Below, one piece after another: positions 59,334 to 64,000 of a stretch of DNA of 64,000 nucleotides. Origin of the DNA: Limanda limanda. Taxonomy: Eukaryota > Chordata > Actinopteri > Pleuronectiformes > Pleuronectidae. The position numbers and the translations under genes were made by a program. The notes beneath the pieces are model-generated. The model made no database searches and was not told the origin of the DNA. It was given only the letters and a program-made list of their open reading frames with translations. The stretch is taken from the NCBI RefSeq assembly GCF_963576545.1, contig NC_083648.1, positions 24,711,042-24,775,041 on the forward strand, in the 5' to 3' direction. Within the stretch, counting starts at the first letter, position 1, and every line of letters begins with the position of its first letter.

Positions 59334-60680
59334 TTATTGAGACATTAATGTAATAAAAAAGGAGAATAGGAAAGAGAGGCTCCGTGTGTCATGTGTCCCC
59401 CGACATTCTAGACCTATAGCAGCATAACTAAGAGCAGGTCTGGGAATGTTATCATAAAGGAAGCTTTTAAGCTTACTCTTAAATGTAGAGAGGGTGGCTA
59501 CTTCCTGAACTGAAACTGGGAGATGAACTTGTGGAGGTGGGCTTGGTTCGGGCACTCAGCTGTGGGAGAGGGAATGTGTGTAGCTGGCTCAGCAGGAGCA
59601 GTAACAAGTGAGTTAATTGGAACAGCCGCATTGAATTGTCTAATCATGTTCTCCTTTGAATGCAGTAGCGTCTGGATGGAGGGGACGATGCTGCTGACCG
59701 ACACGCACACGAGGACCAACAAATGAAAAAACTTGAATCTGGAAATGAGTGCGGGCATTAAGATGCGCAGTAGCAGGGTTGGTGAAGTGTGTGCTGTTCA
59801 CTATAAATATTTAAAACGGAGCTCTGTGTCCCATGTGCCCCGTGCCACCTCGACCCACGGTTCTAACAACCTGTGTCACAGATCTTTAAAGGAGTCAATA
59901 ATAATAATAATAACACAATAGGGAATTACAATAATCAAGTCTGGATGTTTTTAAGGGCGTTGACTACTTTTTTTGCATCTTTTTTAGGATGTGTCTGATT
60001 TTTTAGATGTTTTAGAAGTCAATGTATGTGTTAGAAGTCAATGTATCCTGACCTTGAAATTAGTATTAAAGGACAAATCGGGGTCAAAGATAACTCTCAA
60101 ATTCCTGACAGCTTCAATGGGAGCAAGGGCAATGCCATTGAGAGGGTAGATATATCAAAACATAATGCATCCCTGAGGTGGTTAGGATTCGAGTATTAGA
60201 ACCTCTGCTTTATCTGAGTTTAATAGGAGAAAATTGATGGTCATCCAGGTTTATACATCCTTTAAACATGCTTGAAGTTTAGTTAATTGATTACAGTGTT
60301 CTGGTTTTATTGATAGGTATAACTGTCTGGTGTTCGCATAGCAGTGAAAATGTACAGTGTGTCCTGATAATGGTTCTTACTGGAAGCATATATAGGGTGA
60401 ATAAAATTGGGCTGATAACAGAACCCTGAGGAGCCCTCTGATTAACCTTGATGCGCACAGATGACTCATCATTAATTCGCACAAATTGGAATTAATCTGA
60501 TGAAAAGGATTGAGGGTGTTCCCTTTAATGCCGATAAACTGTTCTAGTCTCTGTAATAAAATGTAATGGTCGATAGTGTCGAATGCTGCCCTGAGATCTA
60601 ACAGGAGGAAGACAGATACAAACCCTTGACAAGAAGCTATGAGAAGGTAATTTGGGACTTTTGTCAAGGCTGTCTCCTGA
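59334..60680 (-). pseudogene. LINE reverse transcriptase, broken
   Basis: Would copy LINE RNA into DNA at the target site. From 60670 leftwards: VFLLLDLRAAFDTIDHYILL with the first catalytic-palm Asp, FIGIKGNTLNPFHQ, then after a frame shift RINDESSVRIKVN, RAPQGSVISPILFTLYMLP, FLLLNSDKAEVLIL, PLNGIALAPIEAVRNLRVIF, and at the C-terminus LPVSVQEVATLSTFKSKLKS, FLYDN. The (Y/F)xDD box region is destroyed (CEHQT stands where YADDTQ is usual). The segment 59520-59930 does not align with the usual RT C-terminus and may be a foreign piece or a strongly decayed part. Confidence 0.8.
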
Positions 60681-60705
60681 GCTCTAAACCCCGACTCAAA
60701 GTCTT

Positions 60706-61560
60706 CATTACATTACATTACATTTCATTTAGCTGACGCTTTTATCCAAAGCGACTTACAATAAGTGCATTCAACCCTGAGGGTACAAACCAAGAACAAG
60801 AAGAATCAAGACAGTAAAATTTCTTTGAAATTTTAGTCAAGGTACAGTCGGAAGAGGTGTGTTTTTAGTTTTCGGCGAAAGATGTGTAAACTTTCAGATG
60901 TCCGGATGTCGAGTGGGAGCTCATTCCACCATTTAGGAGCTAGGACAGCAAACAGTCGTGATTTTGATGAGTGTTTAGCTCGCAGTGAAGGAGCAACGAG
61001 TCGTGTAGCTGAAGCAGAGCGGAGTGAACGTGCTGGTGTGTAGTGTTTGACCATGTCCTGGATGTAAACTGGACCTGATCTGTTTACAGCATGGTATGTG
61101 AGTACTAGTGTTTTGAACCGGATGCGGGCAGCCACTGGTAGCCAGTGTAGGGAGCGGAGGAGCGGAGTAGTGCGAGTTAATTTAGGTTGGTTAAAAATCA
61201 GTCAAGCTGCTGCATTCTGGATGAGCTGCAAAGGTCGGATGGCAGTAGCAGGTAGACCTGCCAGGAGGGAGTTACAGTAGTCGAGGCGTGAGATGACCAG
61301 GGCCTGGACCAGAACCTGCACCGCCTTCTGAGTGAGAAGGGGGCGTATTCTCCGGATGTTGTAAAGCATGAATCTACAGGACCGCGTTGTTGCAGTAATG
61401 TTGGCAGAAAGGGAGAGTTGGCAGTCGAGTGTCACACCCAGGTTCCTAGCAGTCTGACTGGGGGTCAGCACGGAGTTGTCAAAGTTAATAGTCAGGTCAT
61501 GGGTGGGAGAGTTTGTCCACAAGTTAGAGGCTACTGTCCTGGGGAAACTCACACAGCTCA
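60706..61560 (-). mobile_element. L2-type LINE 3' fragment inserted in another LINE
   Basis: The 3' end is at the left: the typical fish tail CATTTAGCTGACGCTTTTAT, CCAAAGCGACTTACAA next to (CATTA)n. The coding part (61561-60833, minus) gives ARNLGVTLDCQLSLSANIT, LVISRLDYCNSLLAGLP, IRPLQLIQNAAA, a TGA in place of CGA at about 61203, LTRTTPLLRSLHWLPVAAR, IRFKTLVLTYHAVN, PKWWNELPLDIRTSESLHI, FRRKLKTHLFRLYLD. This is the C-terminal region of an L2-clade ORF2. It is 5'-truncated within the RT region, as usual for LINE insertions, and carries one stop; otherwise it is well kept, hence younger than its host. Confidence 0.88.
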
Positions 61561-61690
61561 TTGGCTACAGCTATCTCAAGGATATAAGTCAGGAAGGGAA
61601 GGATGGATATCGGTCTATAGTTGGCTCAAACCTCAAGGTCAATTTTTTTTGGGGAGGGGTGAATGAGTTTGAATTCTAACTTTAAGTACA

Positions 61691-62955
61691 GAGTACATAT
61701 CCTGATGATAACAAGATTATGTGTTTAGAAAACTCTTTTCCTCTATGCGCAGGACAATCTATACTCACAAGGAGTAGAGAGTATCAGGGGTATGAATATT
61801 TCGGGATTGATCCACCCACCTCTAACTTGTGGACTTGTTGAAAGCAGTTTTTCTACACAATGCTGCAACGTTTTGGACAAGCAGAGCTAAGCAATGAGGT
61901 ATAGTAAAATTAGGGTAATACCTCACATGAGTGATGGCTACAAGGTACAACTTTTTGGCATATTTCCACATGCCTGGCACAGCACAGTCTTATCCACAGT
62001 GCTTTGTTGAACCTTGACTGCATGCATTTACACCATGTCTACACTGAAGGTATAGGATGAACAGGATGTTAGCAGTAGCAGTGGCAGCTCTGGTGCTCTG
62101 TGTGTATTTCTATAACATTATCAAGTACAGTATTGAGTTGCAGGTCAACGTTTCGGAAGCGTTCACAGTCTGTAATGGCCTTAAGCCTCAGCCACACCAG
62201 CAGCCAAACATGGTCTGGTAATATACTGTAGTTCCCTTCTCACACTCACACTTTTATCTTAATTTGAACATTTTGTCCCCACACATTTGGCTTTATAGAT
62301 TTACTACTAACAAAATATCACATTTATTTGTATTATTTTTTTTTTCTTGCATACATAAAACAGGATGTACACCTCTGCCCAGGCTGATAGCCCATTTTAT
62401 TCCCATATTGAATATACATATTGAGATCAGATACATCCAGAACATTTTCCACATTTTCACCTGTTTTCATAAAGATCAATTAAAAAAATAAATAAATAAA
62501 AGCCATTAAATTATGTGATACTCACAAATTCTCAATTCAGTTTCCCACTGACGGTTTGCTTTTTACTGTCTATGTAAACTTATGTTAACTTCAAGTTGTA
62601 ATAATATGATTTTCAGAGTAAACAATTGAACTAAGGCCAAGAACAATATTCATCTGGGCCTGGCTTTCGGTTGTGTGAAGTGTCTCGTTTGTTATTAATA
62701 TAGAAAACCTGCTACTTTCCTATTGTTTAGTTGGAACTTCTTTCATTCTCAGTTCCAGTTACTGCAGCTTGAGAGGCAGGCCCTCATTTGCTCTGTCCCA
62801 CATTCACCTTCAGCAGATTAATCACAGGATTCCGAGTCTCCGGATTTAAATAACAACCTTCAGTCCCAATCTGCTGTTGCCTTCACAGAGGATGTGGCTA
62901 CATCTCAGCTCAGGTATAATTAATCTATCTCTAGTTAGTGAGTTTATATATGAGT

Positions 62956-62961
<6 letters not shown>
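61691..62961. other. Non-coding DNA, no gene supported
   Basis: No gene or element ends recognised. AT-rich with (AAAT)n near 62480. Confidence 0.5.

Positions 62962-63046
<85 letters not shown>
62962..63046. repeat. (TA)n microsatellite, about 42 units
   Basis: Uninterrupted TA tract that directly abuts an LTR-type terminus (TGTTACACC) at 63047. Confidence 0.97.
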
Positions 63047-63050
<4 letters not shown>

Positions 63051-64000
63051 ACACCTTGCTCCCTGGCATGAACTTGCTCTTCATGGACACGTTCACGGGC
63101 ACGCTCTTCTTGCTCCCTGGCATGTTTTTCCCTTTCCTGTTGGTGATGTAGCAACATAATTTCTTTCTTCTGTTCAAATGTAATGTCACCAAAGTCAGAA
63201 AGGAAAAAACTTGTACTGCCCTTTAACCTGGATCTGGCCGCTACTTCCTCATCAGCAACAGCTTCATCTGTGGAAGAATCAGAAGGGGGGAGCACTGGCA
63301 AAACACCAACCTTTTCTAACTGGGCCTTTAAAGTAGCGTACATTACTTCCTTGCGAACCGTTTTAGGAAGCTCTATTTCATAATGCTCAGCAATTTTTAA
63401 CAACTGCTCCCTGGTACCTTTTCCTAGCACCTCCTCACTAGGACACTGCACAAAATCCTCCATGGTAGCCATCGTTTCCAAAAGACCCACCTCAGATAAC
63501 TTTTTTTTATTTAATTTATATACATTTCATCACCTTTGGAATACCTCTCCCCTGACTATCTGCCTAACCAATGCTAACTACCTTCTCTGGACCCTAGTCT
63601 TCGTGCATTTCATGACAGGTGTTTTAAACACAAAACCAATGACCAGGTAAAGCCCCAGCTATGCTGTTACTCACCAGATGGACATGGACGTGTACCCAAG
63701 ACAGGAAGTCAAATCATGTTTATGCACAAAAATAACAAACCAACAGACCCCCCGAGAGAGATACTGTTGCTTATTCCTACCAGGAAAGGTAACTCCAAAG
63801 GTGAATCCCTCTAATTAGTTATCCCTCACTCTGAGCAACCAGTACACTATTACTTTCCCAGTACAGAAAAGAGTGAGAAACAAACCTGAATCTGGATTTC
63901 GGACGAGCCCCCACTTGTTACACCTTGCTCAGGGTGTGCACAAGAACCACAGACAGCCACAAAGTTCTGTAGTTACAGTCTTTATTCTAATCAGAATAAC
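63047..64000 (-). mobile_element. Truncated LTR retrotransposon, runs off the window
   Basis: Minus-strand element. The 5' LTR begins (in plus coordinates) at 63916 with TGTTACACCTTGCTC and continues past 64000; it contains AATAAA on the minus strand (63981-63986). Two bases inside lies a primer-binding site, TGGGGGCTCGTCCGAAAT (63896-63913 inverse), which matches 16 of 18 positions of the tRNA-Pro site used by several retroelements. The gag start follows. At 63047-63061 the same 15 bases of LTR terminus recur directly next to gag sequence and the (TA)n tract, so pol and nearly all of the 3' LTR are missing. Confidence 0.85.
63056..63490 (-). CDS. LTR-retrotransposon Gag-like N-terminus, truncated
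   Basis: Would encode the start of the Gag structural protein that packages element RNA. The frame starts at 63490 (MGLLETMATMEDFVQCPSEE); the inner Met of MEDFV (about 63463) is an alternative and fits related proteins better. Then REQLLKIAEHYEIELPK, LKAQLEKVGVLPVLPP, an acidic spacer, SDFGDITFEQKKEIMLLHHQ and a Gln/Glu/Arg-rich coiled-coil stretch (QEREKHAREQEERARERVHE). The fish Gypsy-type N-terminal layout is similar. At about 63056 the frame runs into LTR terminus and then TA repeat, so the natural C-terminus, nucleocapsid and pol are lost. The remaining part has no stop or frameshift, suggesting recent insertion. Confidence 0.75.

Larger units (their letters stand above)
58925..61690 (-). 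mobile_element. Rex/L2-like LINE, minus strand, interrupted
   Basis: At the left is the 3' end: (CAAT)-type tail at 58925-58942, an internally shortened version of the 3' UTR at 17105-17395 (TACTTCTGTCTGTCCTTGGA in inverse), and a 3' UTR with the GCTGATAATGGATG and TGATAGTGGCTCACAATCG boxes. Upstream on the minus strand come C-terminal and RT-domain coding pieces (59334-60680). At 60706-61560 a second LINE interrupts it, and the sequence after that (TTGGCTACAGCTATCTCAAG, GGAAGGATGGATATCGGTC) resumes the antisense of the same LINE type. Confidence 0.75.

Noticed and set aside
63047..63061. A second full LTR or solo LTR at the left of the gag fragment
   Set aside because: Only 15 bases match the LTR start before the sequence becomes gag; it is a deletion junction.

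Overview
The window looks like intergenic or intronic DNA from a ray-finned (teleost, probably percomorph) fish. This rests on the types of transposable element present: L2/Rex-like LINEs with ATTG tails, many hAT elements, a KIAA1586-like hAT, the common fish MITE that begins AGGTCCAATGTGTAGGATTT, RTE/Expander-like tails, and an LTR element with a tRNA-Pro-type primer-binding site. The DNA is AT-rich with vertebrate-type spacing. I found no intact host protein gene, rRNA, tRNA or CRISPR array. Nearly all short open reading frames are chance frames in non-coding DNA.

Layout. From 1 to about 17 kb the sequence is mostly single-copy-looking non-coding DNA with a few decayed repeat tails. A LINE 3' UTR lies at 17.1-17.4 kb, and 17.4-23.3 kb is again featureless. 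From 23.3 kb on, elements are dense. A 3.4-kb hAT element (23333-26773) carries a broken KIAA1586-like transposase. A ZBED5-like hAT (29019-31120) is interrupted by a second element (29627-30452). A short element (34969-35519) has a longer relative at 54811-56125. A deletion derivative of the first hAT sits at 36673-37810. Small non-autonomous elements lie at 38.7, 41.4, 42.4 and 43.9 kb. A ZBED-type transposase pseudogene (45.2-46.1 kb) is followed by a foldback element (46290-47554) that contains a Harbinger-like MITE. An integrase-like pseudogene lies at 48.1-48.4 kb, LINE remnants at 57.5-61.7 kb (one LINE inserted in another), and the window ends in a truncated LTR retrotransposon (63047 to the edge).

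The strongest evidence is target-site duplication (TSD). Six elements have perfect 8-bp direct repeats at both ends: GTCTCCGT, CATACAGG, GCATAAGA, AGTGGATC, CTATATTG/CCTAAACA for the 35/55-kb pair, and ATAATTTG. These fix element boundaries to the base.

The best candidate for something undescribed is the family at 34969-35519 and 54811-56125. Its ends read CTAGCCTG...CAGGCTA and it makes 8-bp TSDs. The longer copy carries the start of a RecQ-like helicase, a MADF-like domain fragment and an antisense piece of histone H3. I cannot assign it to a superfamily from sequence alone. No genes here can be shown to work together; the region is a record of nested insertions and decay.
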